Source: Leucobacter sp. OLIS6 (GTDB lineage: Bacteria > Actinomycetota > Actinomycetes > Actinomycetales > Microbacteriaceae). From it: a stretch of 64,000 nt of DNA. The notes below the pieces were generated by a model. It was not told where the DNA came from. It made no database searches and saw nothing but the letters and a program-made list of their open reading frames with translations. This document shows, one piece after another, positions 44,966-53,485 of the stretch. A program made the position numbers and the translations under genes. Where the stretch lies: the NCBI RefSeq assembly GCF_002752355.1, contig NZ_MRAV01000011.1:186001-250000 (forward strand), given 5' to 3'. Position 1 is the stretch's first letter. Every line of letters starts with the position of its first letter.

Positions 44966-47008
44966 ATGAGCAGTGTCCGTGTCGCGGTCGACGTCGGAGG
45001 GACGTTCACCGACGTCTGCATCTTCGACGACGAGACCCAGCAGATGCGAGTGACCAAGGTGCCGTCGACGCCCGGCGATCCGATGATCGCCGTGATGAAC
45101 GGGGTCGAGCGGGGCGAGATCGACCTCGGCGACGTCGCGCTCTTCTCGCACGGCACCACCGTCGCGACGAACGCGCTCATCACCCGCAACTTCCCGGCGG
45201 CCGCCCTCGTCACCACCCGCGGATTCCGCGACGTGCTCGAGATCCGCGACGGCACCAAGGACGACCTCTGGGACGCCTACAACGACGTCTCGGAGCCCTA
45301 CATCCGCCGCAGGGACCGCTTCGAGGTCACCGAGCGCATCGACTACAACGGCAGCACCATCACCCCGCTCGACGAGAGCGAGGCGCGCGAGCTCGCCGAG
45401 CTGCTGCGCCGCCGCGGGGTCAAGACCATCGCCGTCTGCTTCCTGAACTCCTACGCCAACGCCGCGCACGAGACCCGCATGCGCGAGATCCTCGAGGAGA
45501 CGATCCCCGACGCGACCGTCTCGACCTCCGCCGAGGTGCTGCCCGAGATCTTCGAGTACCCCCGCTTCAACACGGCCGTCGCGAACGCCGTGCTCGCACC
45601 CCTCGTCTCGGGGTACGTGAACCGCCTCGCCGAGCGGCTCCGCGATGGCGGCTATGCGGGAGACCTGCTCCTGCTCCACTCGGGCGGCGGATCCATGACC
45701 CCGCGGCTCGTCGAGAAGTTCCCCGTGCGGCTCGCCGCCTCCGGCATCGCCGCCGGCGCGATCTCGGCCAAGCACATCGCCCAGCAGTGCGGCTACGACA
45801 ACGCCGTGAGCCTCGACATGGGCGGTACCTCCACCGACATCGCGCTCGTCGCCGACGGCGAGCTGCGGGTCTCGCAGGAGTGGCAGGTCGAGTACGGCCA
45901 CCCCATCATCTTCCCGTCCATCGAGGTGCTCACCATCGGTGCGGGCGGAGGATCCCTCGCCCACATCGATATCGCGGGATCCCTGCGCAACGGTCCGCAG
46001 TCCGCCGGCGCCGATCCCGGGCCCGCCTGCTACGGCACCGGCGGCGACCAGCCGACCAACACCGACGCGAACGTCGTGCTCGGCCGGCTCGGCACCTCGC
46101 TCGCGGGCGGCGTGAAGCAGCTCGACCGCTCGCTCTCCGAGCAGGCGATCGGCCGGGTCATCGCCGAGCCGCTCGGCATGGGGCTCGAGGAGGCCGCCCA
46201 GGCCATCGTCTCGGTCGCGAACGCCAACATGGCCGACGCCGTCCGCCTCGTCTCGATCCGCCGCGGCTACGACCCCCGCGACTTCGCCCTGCTCGCCTTC
46301 GGCGGCGCGGGCGCCCTGCACGGCGCGGACGTCGCCCGCGAGCTCGGGATCCCGACCGTCGTGGTGCCCCCGAGCCCCGGCGTCACCTCGGCCATGGGCT
46401 GCCTGCTGGTCGACATCCAGCACGACTTCGCCCAGATGTACACCGGCCTCGCATCCGGCGCCGACGAGGAGGGGATCGAGCAGGCCTTCGTCGAGCTCGA
46501 GACCGAGGCCTCCGCCCGGCTTCGGCACGAGGGCGTCGCGAGCGAGGACGCGATCCTGCAGCGCAAGATCTCGATGCGCTACCAGGGCCAGTGGCGCTCG
46601 CTCCAGGTGCCCATGGGCACGGGCCCCGGCGCCATCGCCCGGGCGGTGCGCACCTTCCACGAGCAGTACGAGCGCGAGTTCGCGTTCCGCCAGGACGACG
46701 CCCCCGTCGAGGTCTACCAGCTGCACCTCGGCGCGGTCGGCAAGATCCCGAAGCCGTCGTTCCGCCCGACCGAGCCCGTCCCGCAGGCGCCCGGGGCGCC
46801 CGCCGAGCGCCGCCCCGTTTACTTCGGCGGTGACGGCTGGATCGACACCCCCGTCTACGACCGCGACGCGCTCGCCGCGGGCACCGCGTTCGCCGGCCCC
46901 GCGATCGTGAACCAGCTCGACTCCACGACGGTGGTCCCGCCGCACACCCGCGCCGAGATCGACGAGTGGCTCAACATCCGCATCCACCTCGAGGAGGTCA
47001 CCCGATGA
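44966..47008 (+). CDS. hyuA: Hydantoinase/oxoprolinase subunit A (HyuA-like)
   Basis: ATP-dependent cyclic-amide hydrolase subunit of 680 residues, family of N-methylhydantoinase and 5-oxoprolinase (OPLAH). The N-terminal ASKHA-type phosphate loop is VAVDVGGTFTDVCIFD (from residue 6), the second is SLDMGGTSTDIALV, and GAGGGSLAHID completes the site. GAFGGAGALHG-like AFGGAGALHGADVARE is also conserved. AGGAGGAAG precedes ATG 44966. It overlaps hyuB by 4 bp. Substrates of such pairs include hydantoins, 5-oxoproline, acetone or acetophenone (carboxylase relatives), so the true substrate here is open. Confidence 0.92.
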   Translation: MSSVRVAVDVGGTFTDVCIFDDETQQMRVTKVPSTPGDPMIAVMNGVERGEIDLGDVALFSHGTTVATNALITRNFPAAALVTTRGFRDVLEIRDGTKDDLWDAYNDVSEPYIRRRDRFEVTERIDYNGSTITPLDESEARELAELLRRRGVKTIAVCFLNSYANAAHETRMREILEETIPDATVSTSAEVLPEIFEYPRFNTAVANAVLAPLVSGYVNRLAERLRDGGYAGDLLLLHSGGGSMTPRLVEKFPVRLAASGIAAGAISAKHIAQQCGYDNAVSLDMGGTSTDIALVADGELRVSQEWQVEYGHPIIFPSIEVLTIGAGGGSLAHIDIAGSLRNGPQSAGADPGPACYGTGGDQPTNTDANVVLGRLGTSLAGGVKQLDRSLSEQAIGRVIAEPLGMGLEEAAQAIVSVANANMADAVRLVSIRRGYDPRDFALLAFGGAGALHGADVARELGIPTVVVPPSPGVTSAMGCLLVDIQHDFAQMYTGLASGADEEGIEQAFVELETEASARLRHEGVASEDAILQRKISMRYQGQWRSLQVPMGTGPGAIARAVRTFHEQYEREFAFRQDDAPVEVYQLHLGAVGKIPKPSFRPTEPVPQAPGAPAERRPVYFGGDGWIDTPVYDRDALAAGTAFAGPAIVNQLDSTTVVPPHTRAEIDEWLNIRIHLEEVTR

Positions 47009-49002
47009 GCATCACCACCGCACCCGAGACCCGCGCCGGCGAGGCGCGCCGGACCGCGCTCGACCCCGTCACGTTCGAGGTGCTGAAGAACGCCTTCGCG
47101 ACGAGCGTCGACCTCATGAGCGAGCAGATCCTCCGCACCTGCTACTCCTTCGTCATCTACTCGCGCGACTTCTCGTCGGCGCTCTGCGACAAGCACGGCA
47201 ATACGGTCATGCAGGGATCCGGCGACATCGCGGTGCACGTCGGCACGCTCCACTTCCAGGCGAAGGCGGTGATCGAGGAGTTCGGCGACGACATCCACCC
47301 CGGCGACGTCTTCGCCATCAACGACCCCTACCGGGGCGGCACCCACTTCAACGACGTGTCGTTCGTGCGGCCCGTCTTCTCGGACGGCCGGATCATCGCG
47401 TTCGCGCAGAACAAGGGCCACTGGGCCGACATCGGCGGCAAGGTGCCCGGATCCTTCGACGTCTCGGCGGCCGAGCACTTCGGCGAGGGCCTGCGCATCA
47501 CACCGATCCGCGTCTGGTCGCAGGGCAAGTTCCTGCACGACGTGGCGCAGCTGCTCGTCGCCAACACCCGGGCGCCCGAGCAGGCGCTCGGCGACCTGCA
47601 CGCGCAGTCCGAGGCGACCGCGGTGTGCGAGCGCGAGGTGCTGCGGCTCGTCGAACGGTACGGCACCGAGACCGTCGAGCTCGCGATGCAGGAGACGCAG
47701 GACTACGTCGAGCGCACCGTGCGCCGTCGCCTCGAGGAGCTCCCGCGCGGCCGCTGGGAGACCGTCGACTACCTCGACCTCGACCCGGGCAAGCCCGAGG
47801 GCCTCGTGCCCGTGAAGATCGTCATGACCCTGGACGGCGAGGGGATCCACTACGACCTTGAGGGGAGCGCCGAAGTCGTCGACACGTTCCTCAATTCGGG
47901 CTACGGCACCACCTTCTCGGCGATCTACGCGGGCACCAAGACCTTCTTCCCCGATGTGCCGCTCAACTCCGGCTTCTACGCCGCCGTCACGGCCGACATC
48001 GGGCCGGAGGGGACCGTCGTGAACGCCGGCTGGCCCTACGCGGTCACCGGATTCTGCTCGGGCCCGTACGAGAAGCTCATGAACGGGATCTTCGAGATCT
48101 GGTCGCAGATCATGCCCGAGCGGGCCATGGCCTGCGCGTTCAACCTCGAGTACCTGCTCGTCGGCGGGCGCGACGCCCGGCGCGAGGAGAACCCGTACTT
48201 CATGTGGTACGACTGGATGGCCGGCGGCTGGGGCGGCCGCTCCTCGAAGGACGGCTCGAGCGCCACCGCGCCCGTGTTCGGCGTCGGCCTCGCCGTGCAG
48301 GCCTGCGAAGGGCAGGAGCGGCTCACGCCCGTGCTCACGACGATGCACCAGATCGGCACGGACTCGGGCGGCCCCGGCCGGTTCCGCGGCGGCTGCGGCG
48401 TCGAGAAGGGCGGCATGCTCACCGACGCCGACGCCTCGGTCATGAGCTACTGCTGCGACCGCGCGCGCTCGATCACCTGGGGCATCGAGGGCGGCCTGCC
48501 CTCGATCCCGCACGGCGTCTGGCTCAACCGCGACACCGACAGCGAGCGATTCCTCGGCTCCATCTTCTCGTCGGTGCCGGTGCAGCCGGGCGACACTTTC
48601 TACCGGCCCTCGGCGGGCGGCGGCGGGTTCGGCGATCCGCTGCAGCGCACCCCGGAGGAGGTGCTCGAGGACGTGATCGACGACTACGTGTCGATCGAGC
48701 GCGCTGCCGCCGACTACGGCGTCGTGATCCTGCCGGTCGATCCCGAGCTCGACCGCTACGAGATCGACCGCGAGGCCACCGCGACCCAGCGCGCCTGGAT
48801 CCGGGCCAACCGGGCCGACTGGCTCGAAGCCGACGCCGAGTCGATCGCCGAGCGGTACCGCTCGGGCGAACTCGACCTGCTCGATGTGATCCGCCGCCAC
48901 GGCGTCGTCCTCGACTGGGGCACCGGCGAGCTGTTCGCCGAGACCACCCGCCAGCACCGCGAGCAGATGCAGCGCCGCTCCGCCGCGCACTGGGGAGCCT
49001 GA
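47005..49002 (+). CDS. hyuB: Hydantoinase/oxoprolinase subunit B (HyuB-like)
   Basis: Partner subunit of HyuA, 665 residues. Landmarks are DPVTFEVLKNAFATSVDLMS at the N-terminus, NDPYRGGTHFNDV with metal-binding His/Asp, and GPGRFRGGCGVEKGG and PSAGGGGFGDPLQRTPEEV in the C-terminal part. It begins within the hyuA stop and has GAGGAGG upstream. The pair is complete. A strong terminator follows, so hyuAB is a two-gene operon. Confidence 0.92.
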   Translation: MSITTAPETRAGEARRTALDPVTFEVLKNAFATSVDLMSEQILRTCYSFVIYSRDFSSALCDKHGNTVMQGSGDIAVHVGTLHFQAKAVIEEFGDDIHPGDVFAINDPYRGGTHFNDVSFVRPVFSDGRIIAFAQNKGHWADIGGKVPGSFDVSAAEHFGEGLRITPIRVWSQGKFLHDVAQLLVANTRAPEQALGDLHAQSEATAVCEREVLRLVERYGTETVELAMQETQDYVERTVRRRLEELPRGRWETVDYLDLDPGKPEGLVPVKIVMTLDGEGIHYDLEGSAEVVDTFLNSGYGTTFSAIYAGTKTFFPDVPLNSGFYAAVTADIGPEGTVVNAGWPYAVTGFCSGPYEKLMNGIFEIWSQIMPERAMACAFNLEYLLVGGRDARREENPYFMWYDWMAGGWGGRSSKDGSSATAPVFGVGLAVQACEGQERLTPVLTTMHQIGTDSGGPGRFRGGCGVEKGGMLTDADASVMSYCCDRARSITWGIEGGLPSIPHGVWLNRDTDSERFLGSIFSSVPVQPGDTFYRPSAGGGGFGDPLQRTPEEVLEDVIDDYVSIERAAADYGVVILPVDPELDRYEIDREATATQRAWIRANRADWLEADAESIAERYRSGELDLLDVIRRHGVVLDWGTGELFAETTRQHREQMQRRSAAHWGA

Positions 49003-49010
49003 CCCCGCAC

Positions 49011-49047
49011 GTCGGGGCCCGGCGATCCCTCAGCGCCGGGCCCCGAC
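49011..49047 (+). terminator. Terminator of hyuAB
   Basis: A 14-bp perfect stem, GTCGGGGCCCGGCG paired with CGCCGGGCCCCGAC, with an 8-9 nt loop, 9 bp after the hyuB stop. Confidence 0.8.
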
Positions 49048-49068
49048 CCCACTCCGTTCCCCGGAACG

Positions 49069-49111
49069 GTGCAGTTGCCCGAAATGATCCGGATTCTTCC
49101 GGCATCTGCAC
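49069..49111. promoter_or_regulatory. 43-bp inverted repeat operator upstream of the NCS1 permease
   Basis: GTGCAGTTGCCCGAA (49069-49083) and TTCCGGCATCTGCAC (49097-49111) are reverse complements at 13 of 15 positions. The centre contains TCCGGA. Each arm carries a GCANNTGC core, 31 bp centre to centre. The same pair of cores with the same 31-bp spacing is found at the second PucR/pxpA promoter, so it may be the site of that PucR. Confidence 0.6.
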
Positions 49112-49302
49112 AGTATTCGCACGCTTCGCGCCACCCCACGATTGAGGGTGTCGCGCGAGACCGGGCCCCGAGGGTCCCGTCCTCCCGACTTCGACGCGGC
49201 ACGGTCCGCCGGCGAAGAACCCTGCCGCGATGCGGCGGCCGCGCAGCGACGCGTCGGCCTGCGCAGAAACGGCGCACCCGAATACCAATGGAGGTATGAA
49301 CC

Positions 49303-50709
49303 GTGAGCCTGAACCTCACCGGGAGCAACGACGATGTCGAAGCGACCGACGCACTCGCCCGCGAGGGCAACGACGACGATCAGATGAGCCGCGGCTCGCT
49401 CGCGCTGGCCTGGTACGGCGTCGCGAGCGCGTTCTTCTTCGTCTACATCGGCGCCGCCATGGCCGCCGCCTACGGCACCGCGAACGCGATCATCGGCATC
49501 GTCCTGACGATCATCGTCTACGGCGCCATCAATGCCGTGCTGTCGAAGTACGCCATCAACAACCGCACGACGGTCGCGCAGTTCTCGCGCACGATCCTCG
49601 GCACCGCAGGATCCTCGATCGCGACGATCATCTTCGCCCTCGTCGCGATCTACTACGCCGTGTTCGAGGGATCGATCGTGGCCTACGCGCTCATGGCGGC
49701 GTTCGGCGGCCCGATGTGGCTGTGGAGCCTCGTGGTGGTCGTCTACTCGACGCCGCTCATCATCGGCGGCGTGCGCCGCTTCCTCGACAAGCTCAACGGC
49801 TGGCTCATGCCGCTGTACTTCTTCGGCCTGATCGCCGCGGTCATCTGGGCGGGCGCCGTGTACGGCTTCGGCGACGCCTGGCTCACCCACGCGCCGAAGG
49901 TCGAGCTGCCCTTCGTGTCGGGCGGTCCCGGCTGGCTCGCGACCTTCGCCGGCTACATGGGCATCTGGATCATGATGATGTTCACCATGGACTACGCCGC
50001 CCTCGGCAAGCGCAAGGATGTGAAGTTCCACCAGCGCTTCACCTTCGGACCGCTGTTCTACGTGCTCGCCTACGGCTTCTCGGCGTTCGTCGGCATCTTC
50101 CTCACCTTCACGATCCCCGGTATGGAGGTGTCCGAGACCGGCGTCGCCGGCGGCATCGTGAACCTGATGGGGATCTTCGGCCTCATCGTGATCATCGCCT
50201 CGCAGACCCGCATCAACACGGCGAACTACTACCTGGGCGCGGCGAACCTCCGGGCGTTCGGCGAGCGGGTGCTGCGACTGCGGCTGCCGAACATCGCGTG
50301 GGTGCTCATCTCGTCGGTGATCATCTTCCTGCTCATGCTGCTGCCCATCGTGCAGTACCTGCTGCTCGCCCTCGCCTGGCAGGGTGTGCTCGTGACTGCC
50401 TGGGTCGCGATCGCGCTCACCCACGTGCTGCTCGACGGCGGACGGCACCAGGAGCACGCGGCGATCGGCGACCGGCACTACCGGGCCTTCAACAGCAACG
50501 GCCTCATCTCGTGGATCGTGGGCACCGTGATCGGCCTGATCATGCTCCAGCTCGGCACGTTCGACCCGGCGCTGGCCGGAGTCGGGTCCACCTGGGGTCC
50601 GATCCTCACGGCGGTGTCGGCCGCGGTGGTCTACGCCCTGCTGTGGCGGGTGCGCCCCACCAGCCGCACCGGCCTCATCCCCGTCGTGGGAGCGGGCGCC
50701 TCGCGCTGA
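49303..50709 (+). CDS. NCS1-family permease (cytosine/purine/allantoin/hydantoin type)
   Basis: Nucleobase-cation-symport-1 carrier of 468 residues with about 12 TM segments. The N-terminal hydrophilic ~30 residues lead into LAWYGVASAFFFVYIGAAM. A CodB-like segment, NNRTTVAQFSRTILGTAGSS, follows TM2. The start is GTG 49303 with GGAGG 8-9 nt upstream. Preceded by a 43-bp inverted repeat and flanked by hyuAB and a PucR gene, so it probably imports the cyclic amide used by this region. NCS1 members include Mhp1 (hydantoins), cytosine and allantoin carriers. Confidence 0.9.
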   Translation: MSLNLTGSNDDVEATDALAREGNDDDQMSRGSLALAWYGVASAFFFVYIGAAMAAAYGTANAIIGIVLTIIVYGAINAVLSKYAINNRTTVAQFSRTILGTAGSSIATIIFALVAIYYAVFEGSIVAYALMAAFGGPMWLWSLVVVVYSTPLIIGGVRRFLDKLNGWLMPLYFFGLIAAVIWAGAVYGFGDAWLTHAPKVELPFVSGGPGWLATFAGYMGIWIMMMFTMDYAALGKRKDVKFHQRFTFGPLFYVLAYGFSAFVGIFLTFTIPGMEVSETGVAGGIVNLMGIFGLIVIIASQTRINTANYYLGAANLRAFGERVLRLRLPNIAWVLISSVIIFLLMLLPIVQYLLLALAWQGVLVTAWVAIALTHVLLDGGRHQEHAAIGDRHYRAFNSNGLISWIVGTVIGLIMLQLGTFDPALAGVGSTWGPILTAVSAAVVYALLWRVRPTSRTGLIPVVGAGASR

Positions 50710-50723
50710 TCGCCCCGCTCGTC

Positions 50724-50773
50724 AGGCACCCGTCATCCTGCGACTCCTCCGTCGCGCAGGATGACGGGTGCCT
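50724..50773. terminator. Bidirectional terminator hairpin
   Basis: A 19-bp perfect stem, AGGCACCCGTCATCCTGCG with its reverse complement, and a 12-nt loop, between convergent NCS1 permease and PucR genes. Confidence 0.85.
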
Positions 50774-50811
50774 CGCGCTTCCGTCCGCGGGGCTGCCCGC
50801 GCCGGCGCGAC

Positions 50812-52278
50812 CTAGTACGGCTCGAGATCCACCAACCGGAGGGCGAGCAGGCAGGTCGCCTTGCCGTCGAGGGTGTCGAGGGGGAGCCCGAGCAGCTGCT
50901 CGATGCGGCGCAGCCGGTAGCTCAGCGAGTTGCGGTGGATGAACAGCTCCTCGCAGGTGCGCGAGGGCTGGGCGTCGTTGCGCAGCCAGACCCGCAGCGT
51001 CGGAAGCAGCTCGGTGGTGCGCTGCTCGTCGTGCTCCAGGAGCGGGGCGAGGAACCGTTCCGCGGACTCGCGCGCGCCGCGCCCGGCGGCGGCCGCGACG
51101 ACGGCGCCGAGGCCCAGTGCGGGCGCGGTCACGGGGTGCTCCACGTGGCGCACGAGGTCGAGCGCGTGCACGAGCGCGATCCGCAGCTCGTCGATGGTGC
51201 GGGTCGGCGGCCGGAACACGAGCGGCAGGTTCGGCTGCAGCTGCTCGAGCCGCTCGGTGAAGCGCAGGGGTTCGTCCCGGGGGAACTGCGCGAGGGCGAT
51301 GAGCCGGTCGTCGATCTCGGTCACGCGGACGTCGTTGAACGCGTCGTGAAGCGCGATCCGGAGCTTCCACGCGGCGGCGGCGTGCTCGCCGCGCAGGTCC
51401 GCGACGACGAGCGAAGTCTCGGCCCGGCGACTCAGGCCGAGCTCGTGGAAGGCGTCCGCGACGTCGCTGCGCGTGGCCTCCGACCAGGCGATGCACCGGT
51501 TCACGAAGCGCTGCATGTCGTGGTGGCTGTTGGCGTCGACCGCCACCGATCGATTCAGCTGGAGGGCGAGGATCGAGCTGACGGGCGCGAGCAGCGCCTC
51601 GATCTCGGACGCCGAGCCGTAGAGACGCACCGCCAGTCGGCAGGGCTGGCTGAGCCCCATCGGGAGGGGCATCGCGAGCACGTCGGGCTGGGCCGCGCGG
51701 CTCTTCCCCTCGCGCCAGGTGATGCTCTCGGGGTACTGCGCGATCAGCGAGTCGAAGGCGTCGTAGACGGCGACCGGCAGTTCGAGCGCGGCGTAGATCG
51801 CCGCGAGCAGGGTCGCGACCTCGGCACCGCGGCTCGCGAGCCTGGCGCACTCGTCGGCGAGCGACCATCCGCGGTCGTAGCGGGCGATCTGCTCGGCCTC
51901 GAGCATGCCCTCCACGTACTGGTCGATCTTGAGCAGCGGCACCGACGCCGGCACTTCGAGCAGGGGCAGGTCGTGGCTCGCGCACGCCTCGACGAGACCA
52001 CGGGGGAGTTCCGCGTGCGCGATCCCGACCGCGAAGCCGAGTGCGGCGACCGGGACCCGGGCGAGGCGCTCGACGTAGCCGTCCCAGATGCTCTGCTCCG
52101 AGAAGTTCATGCCGATCCCAGCGGTGAGGAGCAGCACGTTGGGGTCGAGGAACGGGGTCGGGTCGAGGTGCTCGGTCGGCGCGCAGCGCGTGATCTCCTG
52201 CGCGAGCCGCTTCGGGCCGGTGGGGGTCTCGAGGCGCAGCTGCAGGCTGTGCTCGATGATCAGATCGGAAACGCGCAT
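50812..52278 (-). CDS. PucR-family transcriptional regulator (divergent from pxpA)
   Basis: Regulator of 488 residues with the full PucR plan. The N-terminal purine-catabolism domain begins MRVSDLIIEHSLQLRLETPT and contains VLLLTAGIGM. The middle is a GGDEF-like PucR linker, and the C-terminal HTH_30 includes SRTCEELFIHRNSLSYRLRR. ATG 52278 is preferred over an upstream ATG because GAGAGG lies about 8 nt before it. It is divergent from pxpA, and a GCANNTGC site lies just upstream of its own start, suggesting autoregulation. Confidence 0.9.
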   Translation of the reverse strand: MRVSDLIIEHSLQLRLETPTGPKRLAQEITRCAPTEHLDPTPFLDPNVLLLTAGIGMNFSEQSIWDGYVERLARVPVAALGFAVGIAHAELPRGLVEACASHDLPLLEVPASVPLLKIDQYVEGMLEAEQIARYDRGWSLADECARLASRGAEVATLLAAIYAALELPVAVYDAFDSLIAQYPESITWREGKSRAAQPDVLAMPLPMGLSQPCRLAVRLYGSASEIEALLAPVSSILALQLNRSVAVDANSHHDMQRFVNRCIAWSEATRSDVADAFHELGLSRRAETSLVVADLRGEHAAAAWKLRIALHDAFNDVRVTEIDDRLIALAQFPRDEPLRFTERLEQLQPNLPLVFRPPTRTIDELRIALVHALDLVRHVEHPVTAPALGLGAVVAAAAGRGARESAERFLAPLLEHDEQRTTELLPTLRVWLRNDAQPSRTCEELFIHRNSLSYRLRRIEQLLGLPLDTLDGKATCLLALRLVDLEPY

Positions 52279-52292
52279 CGCTTCGGCCTCTC

Positions 52293-52331
52293 GCATCTGC
52301 CTGAAATTCGCAGGGACATTCGTGCAGTTGC
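52293..52331. promoter_or_regulatory. GCANNTGC pair, 31-bp spacing, between PucR and pxpA
   Basis: GCATCTGC (52293-52300) and GCAGTTGC (52324-52331) have centres 31 bp apart, as at 49069-49111, with the order of the two variants exchanged. GTGCAGTTGC occurs identically in both places. It lies 15 bp upstream of the PucR start. Confidence 0.55.
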
Positions 52332-52359
52332 ATAATAACCACGCTCCGGGCGCTCCGCG

Positions 52360-52365
52360 TAGCTT
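52360..52365 (+). promoter_or_regulatory. Candidate -10 box of a leaderless transcript (pxpA)
   Basis: TAGCTT lies 7 nt before ATG 52373; there is no ribosome-binding site. Confidence 0.5.
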
Positions 52366-52372
52366 GGTCCGC

Positions 52373-53110
52373 ATGACCACACAACGTCGTGACATCGCTC
52401 TCGTGAACTCGGACATGGGTGAGGCCTTCGGTCTCCACACCTTCGGCAACGACCCGGCGCTCATGCCGATCATCGACGTCGCGAACGTCGCCTGCGGGTT
52501 CCACGCCGGCGATCCCACGGTCATGGAGGCGACCGTGGCGCTCGCGAAGCAGCACGGGGTCCGCGTCGGCGCCCACCCCGGCCTGCCCGACCTCGTCGGC
52601 TTCGGGCGTCGCGAGATGAAGCTGAGCCCTGCGGAGGTCGAGAACCTGATCCGCTACCAGGTCGGTGCGCTCACCGGATTCCTGCGCGGGCACGACCTGC
52701 CCCTCAACCACATCAAGCCGCACGGCTCGCTCTACGGCATGCTCGCCCGCGACGAGGAACTGATGCTGGGCGCGGTGCGCGTGGCGCGGGACTACGGGGT
52801 GCCGGTCTTCGGCATCGCCGGGTCCGCCCACCAGCGGGTCGCCGAGCGCGAGGGGGTCGAGTTCGTCGGCGAGCTCTACGTCGACCTCGACTACGACGCC
52901 GACGGCGGGCTCATCATCCTCCGCCAACCGCACGCGACCGACCCCGCGGCCGCCGCGGAGCGCACGCGCCGCGCGGTGCTCGAGGGCGTCGTCGCCGCCG
53001 AGGACGGGACCGACATCCCCATGAGCTTCGGCAGCATCTGCGTCCACTCCGACACCCCGAACGCCGTCGAGGTCGCCCGCGCCGTGCGCGAGGCCCTCGC
53101 GTCGCTCTGA
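52373..53110 (+). CDS. pxpA: 5-oxoprolinase subunit A, LamB/YcsF family
   Basis: Lactam-hydrolysing subunit, 245 residues, TIM-barrel-like LamB/YcsF family. Conserved parts are LVNSDMGEAFG at the N-terminus, ANVACGFHAGDPTVM, GAHPGLPDLVGFGRREM and NHIKPHGSLYGML, containing the His and Asp residues expected at the active site. With PxpB and PxpC it forms ATP-dependent 5-oxoprolinase in many bacteria. Here BCCP and biotin carboxylase genes are inserted between pxpA and pxpB, a known but less studied variant in which a carboxylated lactam intermediate is plausible. Confidence 0.93.
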   Translation: MTTQRRDIALVNSDMGEAFGLHTFGNDPALMPIIDVANVACGFHAGDPTVMEATVALAKQHGVRVGAHPGLPDLVGFGRREMKLSPAEVENLIRYQVGALTGFLRGHDLPLNHIKPHGSLYGMLARDEELMLGAVRVARDYGVPVFGIAGSAHQRVAEREGVEFVGELYVDLDYDADGGLIILRQPHATDPAAAAERTRRAVLEGVVAAEDGTDIPMSFGSICVHSDTPNAVEVARAVREALASL

Positions 53111-53201
53111 CACGCCCCACCCACCGAACACCAGTCGCCGGCCCGCCGCATCGACGCGGCCCGCAACACCCACCGAGCAGAGAAAGAGACCGCACAGCCT
53201 C

Positions 53202-53438
53202 ATGAGCACTCAGATCATCGCCCCGATCCCGGGAATCTTCTACCGCCGCCCCGCCCCCGACAAGCCCGCGTTCGTCGAGGTCGGCGACGCGGTCGAGGCC
53301 GGCCAGACCATCGGCGTCATCGAGATCATGAAGCAGTTCACCGAGATCCGCGCGGAGGCCGCCGGCACGGTCACCTCCTTCGGTCCCGAGGACAACGGAA
53401 TGGTCGGCCCCGGCGACGTCATCGCGACGATCGACTGA
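53202..53438 (+). CDS. Minimal biotin carboxyl carrier protein
   Basis: A 78-residue biotinyl domain with little else. The biotin site is EIMKQF, so Lys44 should carry biotin; the flanking residues Ile-Met-Lys-Gln differ from the common Ala-Met-Lys-Met. GIFYRRPAPDKPAFVEVGDA and GMVGPGDVIATID are the usual strands around the hinge. It lacks the long Pro-Ala-rich N-terminus of AccB. It lies 91 bp after pxpA and 47 bp before the biotin carboxylase, so it is the carrier of that enzyme. Confidence 0.92.
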   Translation: MSTQIIAPIPGIFYRRPAPDKPAFVEVGDAVEAGQTIGVIEIMKQFTEIRAEAAGTVTSFGPEDNGMVGPGDVIATID

Positions 53439-53485
53439 GCCGGCCCGCCGAACGCAGACGCAGAGCAGCACCGAAGGAGCGACGA

